In this document: one piece after another, positions 52,563 to 61,837 of the stretch | Numbering within the stretch: position 1 is the first letter of the stretch | How the letters are laid out: each line of letters begins with the position of its first letter | Source of the DNA: Ilyomonas sp965277535 | GTDB taxonomy: Bacteria > Bacteroidota > Bacteroidia > Chitinophagales > Chitinophagaceae | Assembly (NCBI GenBank): GCA_965277535.1 | Contig: OZ255825.1 | Coordinates: 1,798,001 to 1,862,000 of the forward strand | Length of the DNA stretch: 64,000 nt | Reading direction: 5' to 3' | Made by a program: the position numbers and the translations under genes | The notes under the pieces: generated by a model | The model's input: only the letters and a program-made list of their open reading frames with translations | Told to the model about the DNA's origin: nothing | Databases searched by the model: none

Positions 52563-54167
52563 TCAATATGTAATGTTTTTAAAAAAATCGTCGCTCACTT
52601 TTACGGAGGACATTCTGTATTCTTTTCCGTTGTACTTATAGCCAATGGTTGATGTGTCCGAACCTGCGTCGCCGGGAACAGTTGTGGTTTTGGAAACATA
52701 CTGAACACCGGGAATAGACAACAATGTATTTCGTGTAACAGTAAAGTTGGCATCCCTTACATCTTGTGAAGATTCCAATCGCATTACCTGCTCACCCAAA
52801 AAACCTTTATTCTTTGTTTGCATGTAGTGCATTTGATTACTTACGACGATAGTGGTGATGATAAAAAAGGCAGATACCGTAAACTGAACGACTATCAATG
52901 CATTGCGAAACAGGATTCCTTTTTTGCCTGTTGAATAGTCGCCCTTCAAAACTTTGGTGATGTTATAGCGTGAAAGAAAACCGGCAGGATATAATCCGGA
53001 AAGCAGTATCACTGTCAACAGGCACAAAGCAATTTGTGTAAATACAGAAACGCCAGTAGCATTATCGAACAAGCTAAGTTGAATAGTAAACCGGCTGTTA
53101 AAATAAGGCAAGATAAAAAGGACCAATAAAATTGCCAGACATAGGCTGAGTAAGCATTGCAGCGCAATCTCACCAATAATCTGCAACAACAGTTGTTTAC
53201 GGTTTGAGCCCAATACTTTTCTGATACCCATCTCTTTTGCTCTGCGAACGGATGCGGCAATAGAAAGATTACTGAAGTTGATGGCACCAGCTAGTAATAG
53301 CAGCGCAGCCAGCAAAAGCAATACAGAAATGGTTGTAAAATTGCTGCTGCCATGTTTCGGAAAGTTGTGAATGTTTTTGACCTCATCAACAAACAAACCA
53401 GCATGATGACCGGCTTTGCGAAAATCTGCCAATGATTGATTATTCTTTTTTAAACGTTCGTTGTAATACACACGGTTTACATCCTCTTCCAATTTAGCCG
53501 CCGTTACAAGCGGTTTCGTTAGTACATACGTATGATAGGAATAATTTTCCCACCAAAAACTTTGTTTTTCATAGGGACTGCGGTAAACAAGCTCTGCCTG
53601 TAAATGTGATGGCGCTTTTGGTAGTTGCATAATGCCTGTTACCTCACAATCAAGAAAATTAAAAATTTTAAGACTCTTGCCTATCGGGTTTTCGCTGCCA
53701 AATAGTTTTGAGGCTACCTCGCGGCTTATCACAACCGCATTCGGCTTATTTAAAACAGTGGCTGCATCGCCTTCAACAATTTGATAAGGAAACACTTTAA
53801 AGAAAGAAGAATCGGCCTGGACGCTATTCTTCTGATATATTTTTTTATCACCACTGGTTAACAGCGCTTCATAATCTCCGGAAGGTTGTATAGTGGTGGC
53901 AGCTTCTACTTCAGGCAGTTGCTGTTTTAAAAACGAAGAAAGAGGAGCAGGCGTCCGCTCTAAAATATCATCATCTTTTTGTTCAGAGACTTTAAACACT
54001 CGTTCTAAAGAGGGAGACCAGGTATCATAGCTCAATTCATAGTTCATATATAGCAGGATAACGATAAAACCTGCAAGCCCTACTGCAAGCCCTACAATAT
54101 TGATACTGCTGTAAAATTTATTTTTTATCAAATTTCTCCATGCGGTTTTGAAATAATTTTTAAACAT
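52563..54167 (-). CDS. N-terminal part of frameshifted array permease (member 8a)
   Basis: A 534-residue frame from MFKNYFKTAWRNLIKNKFYS. It has helix 1 (GLAVGLAGFIVILLYMNYEL), the first extracytoplasmic domain, the first coupling motif (RRAKEMGIRKVLGSNRKQLLLQI) and the middle helices, and breaks off at KVSDDFFKNITY. In the next frame the protein goes on as KTLHIDLLQGRL. The two parts together give about 796 residues, the normal size. The break falls in a run of T and A (A7 on the plus strand at 52581-52587). A 132-bp gap lies upstream. Confidence 0.85.
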   Translation of the reverse strand: MFKNYFKTAWRNLIKNKFYSSINIVGLAVGLAGFIVILLYMNYELSYDTWSPSLERVFKVSEQKDDDILERTPAPLSSFLKQQLPEVEAATTIQPSGDYEALLTSGDKKIYQKNSVQADSSFFKVFPYQIVEGDAATVLNKPNAVVISREVASKLFGSENPIGKSLKIFNFLDCEVTGIMQLPKAPSHLQAELVYRSPYEKQSFWWENYSYHTYVLTKPLVTAAKLEEDVNRVYYNERLKKNNQSLADFRKAGHHAGLFVDEVKNIHNFPKHGSSNFTTISVLLLLAALLLLAGAINFSNLSIAASVRRAKEMGIRKVLGSNRKQLLLQIIGEIALQCLLSLCLAILLVLFILPYFNSRFTIQLSLFDNATGVSVFTQIALCLLTVILLSGLYPAGFLSRYNITKVLKGDYSTGKKGILFRNALIVVQFTVSAFFIITTIVVSNQMHYMQTKNKGFLGEQVMRLESSQDVRDANFTVTRNTLLSIPGVQYVSKTTTVPGDAGSDTSTIGYKYNGKEYRMSSVKVSDDFFKNITY

Positions 54168-54217
54168 AGAAGTTGATTTATAAATGTGAATTCAATTTGT
54201 TCAGTATTGTTATAACA

Positions 54218-54238
54218 GTACAAGTGTGCGATACAACG
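54218..54238. repeat. Dispersed 21-base repeat, copy 2
   Basis: Second copy of the repeat at 13154-13174 (GTACAAGTGTGCGA start), in the gap between permease members 8 and 9. It superficially resembles the enhancer palindrome but lacks its symmetry. Confidence 0.5.
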
Positions 54239-54299
54239 ATGTTCAATTCAAGCACTAAAGTCGGTCCCCAAAATTCTTTTTATTCACTTACTCACCCAT

Positions 54300-56684
54300 T
54301 CACTCCGTCCGCAGGCTCTTCACCGGGTTGGCAACTGCCGCCTTTATAGATTGAAAAGAAATCGTTATTAAAGCAATCAGCATTGCTGCAATGCCTGCTA
54401 AAAGAAATATCCAACCGCTAATTTTAACCCGGTACTGATAATCCAGAAGCCAGTTGTGCATCATCCACCAGGCAACCGGAAAGGCAACCACACAAGCTAT
54501 AAAAACAAGACGCAAAAAGTCTTTTGATAACAGTGTAGTAATGCCCGAAACACTGGCGCCTAATACTTTGCGGATACCGATTTCTTTTGTCCGGCGTTCG
54601 GCGGTATAAGCAGCCAATCCAAACAAGCCAAGGCATGAAATGATAATGGCTAAAGCTGCAAACACTCTCGACAATTTGGAAATAAGCATTTCGCTTACAA
54701 ACATGTCATTAAACTGGTCATCTACAAACTTGTAAACAAAAGGATAGGCCGCATTGTTCTTTTTTATTACGGCTCCCATCTTTGCCAAAGCCGCTTCCAC
54801 ATTGGATTCTGGCTTTAGGCGGATGTACATTTTATTTGCATGTTCAGGAGAGGTACAAATAAATACTACCGGATCAGATTTGTTGCCATACATATCACCG
54901 TACACGTAATCACTTACCACACCTACAACAGTTGCTTCAGTGCCGCTCGTATCGCCGTTGTAGCGTAGTATTTTACCAATGGCACTTTCTTTTCCCATCA
55001 GCTTTTCAAAGGATTGTGTGATGACTACATTCAACTTTTTTGAATCAGCAGAATCAGTAGGTATAAAGTCTCTTCCTTCTAAAACTTTAATGCCGGATGT
55101 TTGCAGAAACTCAGACGTTACATGTCGTGTTGAAATTAAGATTTGTGCTCCAGGCACTTTGCCCTGCCATATAAGGCTACTGGTATTGTTTCCACCATAC
55201 AGTGTTGTATGATCGCTCAGGGCAACATTCTCAACTACACCAGTGTTCAGCAAAGCCTGCTTCATAGCCGGATAGTATTTGGCTACTTTGCCCTGTGCAT
55301 CTGCCTGAAGCAAATTGTTTTTATTGAACCCCAGGTTACGGTTCTTTACATGCTGTATCTGCTGGTAAATAATGACGGTGCTGATGATAAGAATGATAGA
55401 AACCGCAAACTGCACAACCACCAATCCTTTACGGATGAAGGCAGCGCTGCCGGTTTTTAGTTTCATGCCTTTTAAAACAAATACAGGATTAAAGGACGAT
55501 AAATAAAAAGAAGGATAGCTGCCTGCAATCAATCCGCAGACAAGGGTAATCAGCAACAGGGCAGCAATATGCGATGGCTTATCAAAGCCTAATGAAAGGT
55601 CTTGCTGCACCAGTGTATTAAAAAGGGGCAAAACCAAAAATATAACAACAACAGCAAGAATGGCTGAAAGCAATGCCATAAAAAGAGCTTCGCCAATGAA
55701 CTGAACAACCAGCTTTCGTTTGCCTGCCCCCAGCACTTTTCGTACACCTACTTCTCTTGCTCTCCGCTCGCTGCGTGCCGTAGCCAGGTTCATAAAATTG
55801 ATGCAGGCAATGAATAAGATAATCCATGCAATAACAGAGAAAAGATGCACATATTGAATCTGTCCGCTGCCGGTTTCTTTGCCGTTCTCAAACTGATCAT
55901 ACAAATGCCATTTGTTCATGCTCCACAGGAAAGGCCGTGCATTAGATTGCGGCTCTCTTTGTTGTATGAAACTGTACAATATTTTATTCACAGAAGTCTC
56001 ATCAGCACCAGGTTTCAGCTCTACATAAGTACTAAGAGAATTGTTTCCCCAGATATGCAGCCAGGGGCTTTGGTCATAGATAATTTCAAATGGTGCTACA
56101 AATTCAAAGTGTATTGTTGAATTATCGGGAATATCTTTCACCACACCTGTTACTACATAGTCTTGTTTGTTATCAACGCGAACGGTTTTGCCAACTACAT
56201 TTTGATCATTACCAAAAAATTTCTTTGCGGTTTTTTGGGTAATCACCAGTGAATAACGTTGTGCAAAAGCTGTACTGGCATTGCCTTGCACGAACGGAAA
56301 TGTGAACATAGAAAAGATAGAAGCATCGGCATAATAGCCCGCTGCATACATGGCTTTATCGCCAATGGTAAACAACACAGCGTCCTCGTCATAGATGCGA
56401 CAAGCGTTGGCAATGCCAGGAATTTCAGCCTTCATAGCAGGTGCCATTACGCCCGGTGTTGAGCCAAAGGTTGCGGTATAAGCGTCATACTTTTGGTTTT
56501 CGCGAATAAAGTACAACCGATCTTTTTTTGTATTGAATTGATCCCAGCCCACTTCGTTTTCCACCCATAAAAAAATCAATCCTGCACACGCGATACCGAT
56601 GGCCAAACCAGAGATGTTGAGAAAGCTATAGCCTTTGTTTTTCCAAAGGCTGCGTAGCATCGTTTTAAAATAAGAGGTAAACAT
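54300..56684 (-). CDS. FtsX/MacB-type ABC permease (array member 9)
   Basis: 794 residues, starting MFTSYFKTMLRSLWKNKGYS with helix 1 GLAIGIACAGLIFLWVENEV. It is much closer to member 1 than to its neighbours: both have ASRSFNPVFVLKG-type helices, QIQHVK(S/N)R(D/N)LG, VENxxLxDHxTxxGGNNTxS, GVVxDYVYGDMYG and ERRTKEIGxRKVLGASVxG. It ends ANPVKSLRTE. The first coupling motif is RRAREVGVRKVLGAGKRKLVVQF. The gap upstream to member 10 is 61 bp. A recent duplication followed by movement or insertion within the array is the simplest explanation. Confidence 0.93.
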   Translation of the reverse strand: MFTSYFKTMLRSLWKNKGYSFLNISGLAIGIACAGLIFLWVENEVGWDQFNTKKDRLYFIRENQKYDAYTATFGSTPGVMAPAMKAEIPGIANACRIYDEDAVLFTIGDKAMYAAGYYADASIFSMFTFPFVQGNASTAFAQRYSLVITQKTAKKFFGNDQNVVGKTVRVDNKQDYVVTGVVKDIPDNSTIHFEFVAPFEIIYDQSPWLHIWGNNSLSTYVELKPGADETSVNKILYSFIQQREPQSNARPFLWSMNKWHLYDQFENGKETGSGQIQYVHLFSVIAWIILFIACINFMNLATARSERRAREVGVRKVLGAGKRKLVVQFIGEALFMALLSAILAVVVIFLVLPLFNTLVQQDLSLGFDKPSHIAALLLITLVCGLIAGSYPSFYLSSFNPVFVLKGMKLKTGSAAFIRKGLVVVQFAVSIILIISTVIIYQQIQHVKNRNLGFNKNNLLQADAQGKVAKYYPAMKQALLNTGVVENVALSDHTTLYGGNNTSSLIWQGKVPGAQILISTRHVTSEFLQTSGIKVLEGRDFIPTDSADSKKLNVVITQSFEKLMGKESAIGKILRYNGDTSGTEATVVGVVSDYVYGDMYGNKSDPVVFICTSPEHANKMYIRLKPESNVEAALAKMGAVIKKNNAAYPFVYKFVDDQFNDMFVSEMLISKLSRVFAALAIIISCLGLFGLAAYTAERRTKEIGIRKVLGASVSGITTLLSKDFLRLVFIACVVAFPVAWWMMHNWLLDYQYRVKISGWIFLLAGIAAMLIALITISFQSIKAAVANPVKSLRTE

Positions 56685-56745
56685 GAGAAGTGATTTTTGA
56701 TGTATGATTTGTTGATGCCTGGTTGTTTATTTCCATCAATTTTCG

Positions 56746-59133
56746 CTACTCCGTCCGTAAACTCTTTACAGGGTTAGCAAGGGCGGCTTTAATGGCTTGA
56801 AAGCTTACAGTGAGCAATGTGATGACAAGTGCGCCAAATCCTGAAATAATAAAAACCCAGAACGATATTTCTGTTCTGTAATCGTACTGCTGCAACCATT
56901 GGTGCAAATAATACCAGGCTAAAGGAATAGCAATGAAACAGGAAATGATAACCAGCAATGCAAACTCTCTCGATAACATCTGCCACAGATTGTAAATGGA
57001 TGCACCCAACACTTTGCGCACACCAATTTCTTTCTTGCGTTGTTCGGCAACAAACGATGCTAAACCAAACAGCCCAAGGCAGGAAATAAAAATGGCTAAT
57101 ATGGTGAAGAAACTGGCCAGCTTTCCTACGCGTTGTTCATCTGCAAACTTCTTTGCAAAATCTTCGTCGTTGAATGTATAATCGAATGGCGCACCGGGAT
57201 TGTATTTTTTAAAAACACCTTCTATTTTTTGCAATGCCTCTGCTGTCGGTGCACCATGTTTTATGGCAACCGTTACAACGTTTGCCCAATTGCGGTCATA
57301 CAAAAAAACAGTTGGTGTAACGGGTTTGTACGGCGATTCCATCACCATGTCTTTTATCACACCAACCACATGATATTTTTTATCGTTGAACTGTATCGTT
57401 TGCCCAACAATATCCTTCTTCATACCAATTTGTTTTACAGCAGATTCGTTGAGTATCATCGCCAAACTATCGGTGGCAAAATCTTTGGAAAAATCTCTTC
57501 CTTCTTTCAACCGCCAGCCGATTGTTTTTCCAAAATCTTCGGTTACTGCAATGGTTCCAAAGCCTGGCAAAGTGTTGGGGTCTTTTCCTTCCCAGTTAAA
57601 ACCAATCTGGTTGGACCGAAGTTCTGTTGTAGGACTTGAAGATTCAGCCATATTATCAACAATACCTGTTTGGAGTAAATCACTTCGTAATGCATCGTAG
57701 TGACCATACAAATCCGGTGTTGACATTTCTATGCTAATCAGTCCTTCGCTTCTATAATTAACAGGCCTGTTTTTAGCATATTGAATTTGCTTGAAAACAA
57801 TGATGGTTCCGATAATCAATGCGATGGAAAAAGTAAACTGAACCACCACCAGAACCTTGCGCGGCAACGATGCGTATTTACCAACGCGGAATGTGCCTTT
57901 TAAAACTTTAATCGGTTCGAAGCGGGATAAATAAAAAGCAGGATAACTTCCGGAAACCACTCCGGTAATGAATGTAAAAAGCAAAGCTGTTAACCAGAAG
58001 AAAGGACTACTCCATGGCAGTACAATACTTTTATCTGCCAACTTGTTGAACAAGGGCAGCAACGCAATGACCAAAATAATGGCAAAAACAAAAGAGACAA
58101 ACGCCACCACTACAGACTCACTTAAAAACTGGCTTATCAACTGGCCGCGTGCAGAACCGACTGTTTTGCGAATGCCCACTTCTTTTGCTCTCCGCTCGCT
58201 GCGTGCTGTTGAAAGATTCATAAAGTTGATGCAGGCAAGCAGCAGCACAAAAACACCAATGATTGAAAACAGCCAGATAAATTGTATGCGGCCACCCGCT
58301 GGTTTGCCCTCTTTAAAATCGCTGTACAAACGCCACTTATCCATTGGAAAAATGTAAGTCTGCTCTTTGCCATCGGTTGCAGCATTTTTATGCACCATCA
58401 CAATGTTCTTAACCTTCTCTGTTTCCCTCTCCATATTTACAGTTGGGGCAACCTGCACGTAAGCCTGCCACGAATGATTGTTCCATTGCGTAGCCGCATC
58501 TTTCAGCCATGGCTCCGTAGTGATATATTTTTTCCAGGGCAGTAACAGTTTGGTTTCGCTCAAAGTTGTGTTGTGCGGAAGGTCTTCAAAAACACCGGCA
58601 ACCTTGTAATTTTCTTTGTTGTCCAGCTTAATCATTTTGTTGACGGGATCAGCATTGCCAAATAATGTTTTTGCAAGCGAAGCATTTAGCAAAATGGAAG
58701 AAGGATCGGTTAAAGCATTGCTGTTTCCCCTTATCATTTTCAATGAAAACATAGAAGGAAAAGCCGATTCAACCCACATACCCTTGCCTGTTATTTTTTT
58801 ATCGCCAACAGCGAGTACATGACCGAAATTCCACGATGCCATGGATACGTTTTTAAAATCGCTTCCATACTTTCTGCGCAGTTCATCGCCGATAGGCAAA
58901 CAAACAGCCGGATTGGTTCCCATGGTACCATCGTTATCTATAAACGTGGTCATTACCTGTGCAAGCTGTTCGTGATTAGCATGGTATTTATCATAGGTAA
59001 TTTCATCCCAAATCCAAAAAGAGATCAGCATGGCAACAGCCATACCCGCTGCAAGACCGACTATATTAATGATAGAATAAACCTTGTTGGTAAGAAGATT
59101 TCTACGGGCGATTTTGAGATAATTTTTAAACAT
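56746..59133 (-). CDS. FtsX/MacB-type ABC permease (array member 10)
   Basis: 795 residues. It starts MFKNYLKIARRNLLTNKVYS; helix 1 is GLAAGMAVAMLISFWIWDEI. The first domain has YHANHEQLAQVMTTFIDNDG and GVFEDLPHNTTLSETKLLLP. The coupling motif is RRAKEVGIRKTVGSARGQLISQF, and the second half has VVGVIKDMVMESP and QRKKEIGVRKVLGASIYNLWQML. It ends ANPVKSLRTE. The 67-bp gap to member 11 upstream and the 61-bp gap downstream suggest one long transcript. The first extracytoplasmic domain is the most unlike the rest in this half of the array. Confidence 0.93.
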   Translation of the reverse strand: MFKNYLKIARRNLLTNKVYSIINIVGLAAGMAVAMLISFWIWDEITYDKYHANHEQLAQVMTTFIDNDGTMGTNPAVCLPIGDELRRKYGSDFKNVSMASWNFGHVLAVGDKKITGKGMWVESAFPSMFSLKMIRGNSNALTDPSSILLNASLAKTLFGNADPVNKMIKLDNKENYKVAGVFEDLPHNTTLSETKLLLPWKKYITTEPWLKDAATQWNNHSWQAYVQVAPTVNMERETEKVKNIVMVHKNAATDGKEQTYIFPMDKWRLYSDFKEGKPAGGRIQFIWLFSIIGVFVLLLACINFMNLSTARSERRAKEVGIRKTVGSARGQLISQFLSESVVVAFVSFVFAIILVIALLPLFNKLADKSIVLPWSSPFFWLTALLFTFITGVVSGSYPAFYLSRFEPIKVLKGTFRVGKYASLPRKVLVVVQFTFSIALIIGTIIVFKQIQYAKNRPVNYRSEGLISIEMSTPDLYGHYDALRSDLLQTGIVDNMAESSSPTTELRSNQIGFNWEGKDPNTLPGFGTIAVTEDFGKTIGWRLKEGRDFSKDFATDSLAMILNESAVKQIGMKKDIVGQTIQFNDKKYHVVGVIKDMVMESPYKPVTPTVFLYDRNWANVVTVAIKHGAPTAEALQKIEGVFKKYNPGAPFDYTFNDEDFAKKFADEQRVGKLASFFTILAIFISCLGLFGLASFVAEQRKKEIGVRKVLGASIYNLWQMLSREFALLVIISCFIAIPLAWYYLHQWLQQYDYRTEISFWVFIISGFGALVITLLTVSFQAIKAALANPVKSLRTE

Positions 59134-59200
59134 AAAGATTGATTTATGATTGCTGATTTATGCTTTTGGTTTTGCACTTATTTATTCACTACTCATTTCT

Positions 59201-61624
59201 TCACTCACTTCTTAAACTCTTTACCGGATTTGCCAATGCCGCTCTGACAGCCTGAAAACTGATGGTGCCAAATGCAATGAGTACAGCACTTAATCCGGCA
59301 ATACCAAACATCCAAAAGCTGATGTGAATGCGATTGGCAAAGTCCTGCAGCCAATGGTTCATGCAGTAATAAGCCACGGGGAAAGCCAGTAAAGAAGAGA
59401 TAATAACCAGCTTTAAAAAGTCTGCCGACAACATACTAACAATGTTGCCAACGCTTGCACCCAACACTTTGCGAATGCCAATTTCGCGGGTGCGCTGCTC
59501 AGCAGCATAGGTTACCAATCCAAACAAACCTAAACAGGCAATTAAAATTGCCAGCGCAGAGAATGCAATGGCAATCTTACCTACCTTTTGCTCAGTACCG
59601 TATGTTTTGGTGAAGTCTTCGTCCATAAAAGAATACGCAAATGGCTGACCCGGTGCAATGCTTTTATATTTCGCTTCAATTTGTGAAATAAGAGAAGAAA
59701 GATGTTTTGTTTCAACCCGGAAAGCAATGCTTCCTCTATGCGTTGTAAGAAACAAAGCCAGTGGTGTTACATTCTCGCGCAGTGAATTAAAATTGAAATT
59801 TTTAACCACGCCAATAACATGATATGGCGTTATCGTTTTGCCATTCACCTCGGTGAGATAGTACAATGTTTTGTTTATTGGATTGGAAAAATCCAACAAT
59901 TTAGCCGCAGCTTCATTAATGATAATTGCATCGGAGTCGGTTGGCATTTGTGAAGAAAAATTTCTACCCGCTACCATTTTCATTTGCAGTGTTGGAATGT
60001 ATTGGTCATCTACTTTCCAGGTTTGCATTGACACAGCTTTTTTAGGGTCCGTAGTAGCATCAGGAAACAAAGGGCTATCACCCCGTCTATCGCTCGTTGG
60101 CAGCCAGCCCGTCATGGTTGCCGCTTTTACGTCGGGCAATTTTTGTACTTCCTCTTTAAAAGCTCTTGCATTGTTGCCTAATGCGCTGGTATTTTTTATA
60201 ATCAATACCTGGTTGCGGTTGTAACCAATGTCTTTTGTTTGAATAAACTTGAGCTGGCGATAAATAACGATGGTACCAATAATTAAAATGATAGAAATAA
60301 AAAACTGAAACACCACCAGGCTGCTACGCAACCAGCTTCTTCTGAAACCTGAAGATAGCTTGCCTTTCAGCACTTCAGAAGGTTGAAAGGATGATAAATA
60401 AAAAGCCGGATAGGAGCCAGCCAGTAAACCTGTAAGCAAAGCAATTAGGACTAAAATGGGCAGTAAAAATGGTATGGAAGTGAACGATAATGCAATGTGG
60501 GTAGAAGCCAGTTGATTGAAATAAGGTAGCAGCAGCCAGGCTATAACTAAAGCAATTATCAAAGCAATACAGCTAATCAACATTGATTCAATTAAAAATT
60601 GCTGAACCAGATCCCTCTTGAAAGAACCCAGCACTTTGCGAACGCCTACTTCCTTAGCCCGATTGGCAGAGCGCGCCGTAGAAAGGTTCATAAAGTTTAC
60701 ACAGGCAATGAGTAAAATAAAAATGGCAATGGCCGAAAAAATATACACGTATTGTATGTTGCCATTGGCTTCCAGTTCGGCTACTTTGTTGGAATAGAGA
60801 TGAATTTTGGTAAGCGGCATCAACCTATACTCATCGTGATTGCCACTCTTTTTAAAATCACCTATATTAATGTGAAGCACTTCCTGCGCCTGCGGACCTA
60901 TATACTTTGCTGTTTCCCTATCCATTTGCGCATTCAACGCCTGGGCATCAGAGCCTGGCTTCAATAAGATGTAGGTATTGAAGTTGTTGCTCAACCAATT
61001 GTTCTGCTTGCTTTCATCCGATTCGGTAAGCGAAACAAAAAAGTCGAAGTGAAAATGCGACTGTTGTGGAATGTCTTTGATAACGCCGGTAATCTTATAA
61101 TTGCCGGTATCGTTGATGGTTAGTGTTTGGCCTACAACAGCCGTTTTGTTGAAATATTTTTTAGCTGTGCTTTCTGTGATGACAACTGTATGCGGGTCTT
61201 GCAAAGCCGTTCCTGGATTGCCTTCCAGCATCGGCAGAGTAAACATATCAAACAGGGTCGGATCGGTATAAATCACTTTATTTTCCTGTACATTTCCGGT
61301 TCCCTTTCTTACTAAAAAACCACCATAATCCCTAAACCGTACAGACTGCTCCACTTGGGGAAAGTCCCTTTTCAATGCTGCGCCAATCGGGTCTGGAGTA
61401 ACGGCTAAAATCCAGTGGTGACCGGCAAATTGCACATCGCCGTCAATGCGGTAAATGCGGGCTGCTTTTGTGTTGTACTTGTCATAACTCAACTCATTCC
61501 ACACATATAACGTAATCAACAGGCAGGTGGCAATGCCAATTGCCAATCCAAAAATGTTGATGGCAGAAAAACCTTTGTTTTTCGAGAGATTTCGCCATGC
61601 CGTTTTAAAATAGTTTTTTATCAT
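59201..61624 (-). CDS. FtsX/MacB-type ABC permease (array member 11, first transcribed)
   Basis: 807 residues, starting MIKNYFKTAWRNLSKNKGFS with helix 1 GLAIGIATCLLITLYVWNEL. It is the promoter-proximal gene: a sigma-54-like box lies at 61672-61688 and a palindrome at 61737-61756. The first domain has KTAVVGQTLTINDTGNYKI and GVIKDIPQQSHFHFDFFVSL. The coupling motif is NRAKEVGVRKVLGSFKRDLVQQF, then VIGVVKNFNFNSL and QRTREIGIRKVLGASVGNIVSML. It ends ANPVKSLRSE. Members 10 to 4 follow at short spacing, so it probably heads a transcript of about 20 kb. Confidence 0.93.
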   Translation of the reverse strand: MIKNYFKTAWRNLSKNKGFSAINIFGLAIGIATCLLITLYVWNELSYDKYNTKAARIYRIDGDVQFAGHHWILAVTPDPIGAALKRDFPQVEQSVRFRDYGGFLVRKGTGNVQENKVIYTDPTLFDMFTLPMLEGNPGTALQDPHTVVITESTAKKYFNKTAVVGQTLTINDTGNYKITGVIKDIPQQSHFHFDFFVSLTESDESKQNNWLSNNFNTYILLKPGSDAQALNAQMDRETAKYIGPQAQEVLHINIGDFKKSGNHDEYRLMPLTKIHLYSNKVAELEANGNIQYVYIFSAIAIFILLIACVNFMNLSTARSANRAKEVGVRKVLGSFKRDLVQQFLIESMLISCIALIIALVIAWLLLPYFNQLASTHIALSFTSIPFLLPILVLIALLTGLLAGSYPAFYLSSFQPSEVLKGKLSSGFRRSWLRSSLVVFQFFISIILIIGTIVIYRQLKFIQTKDIGYNRNQVLIIKNTSALGNNARAFKEEVQKLPDVKAATMTGWLPTSDRRGDSPLFPDATTDPKKAVSMQTWKVDDQYIPTLQMKMVAGRNFSSQMPTDSDAIIINEAAAKLLDFSNPINKTLYYLTEVNGKTITPYHVIGVVKNFNFNSLRENVTPLALFLTTHRGSIAFRVETKHLSSLISQIEAKYKSIAPGQPFAYSFMDEDFTKTYGTEQKVGKIAIAFSALAILIACLGLFGLVTYAAEQRTREIGIRKVLGASVGNIVSMLSADFLKLVIISSLLAFPVAYYCMNHWLQDFANRIHISFWMFGIAGLSAVLIAFGTISFQAVRAALANPVKSLRSE

Positions 61625-61671
61625 AAAAGAATCTTTAGTGAGGTAGCAACACTCAACAATCAGTCAACCAA

Positions 61672-61688
61672 TCCAACGGTTATGCCAC
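61672..61688 (-). promoter_or_regulatory. Sigma-54-like promoter of array member 11
   Basis: The minus strand reads GTGGCATAACCGTTGGA: GG of -24 and TTGG at -12 with ten-base spacing. It ends 47 bases before the start codon at 61624. It is the only such box upstream of members 4 to 11. Confidence 0.55.
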
Positions 61689-61736
61689 GCCCGAAACCCT
61701 TTACCAGTAAGGCTTGCAGAAAGATTGGAAAATAAA

Positions 61737-61756
61737 AGTGTACGATAACGAACACT
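61737..61756 (-). promoter_or_regulatory. Enhancer-type palindrome, copy d
   Basis: AGTGTACGATAACGAACACT, 49 bp upstream of the sigma-54-like box of member 11, followed by a TGTACGG half-site at 61760-61766. The divergent Uma2 gene lies beyond it. Confidence 0.65.
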
Positions 61757-61810
61757 TATTGTACGGATATGAAAGAACAGGAGAAGCAGAAAAACTGCTG
61801 TGAATTATCT

Positions 61811-61827
61811 TATCTTTGAAAAGGAGG
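61811..61827 (+). promoter_or_regulatory. -7 box and ribosome-binding site of the Uma2 gene
   Basis: TATCTTTG at 61811-61818 fits TAnnTTTG, and AAGGAGG at 61821-61827 is a strong Shine-Dalgarno site, uncommon in Bacteroidota, 10 bases before the ATG at 61838. If both are used, the site lies inside a leader of under 20 bases. Confidence 0.5.
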
Positions 61828-61837
61828 AATTACAATT

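Noticed and set aside
54218..54238. A fifth copy of the enhancer palindrome upstream of permease member 8
   Set aside because: It lacks two-fold symmetry and no sigma-54-like box is at the right distance; it matches a dispersed repeat at 13154 instead.
33540..61624. Numerous open frames on the strand opposite the permeases and the DUF4097 gene
   Set aside because: They mirror the repeated codon pattern of the real genes and have no start or family evidence.
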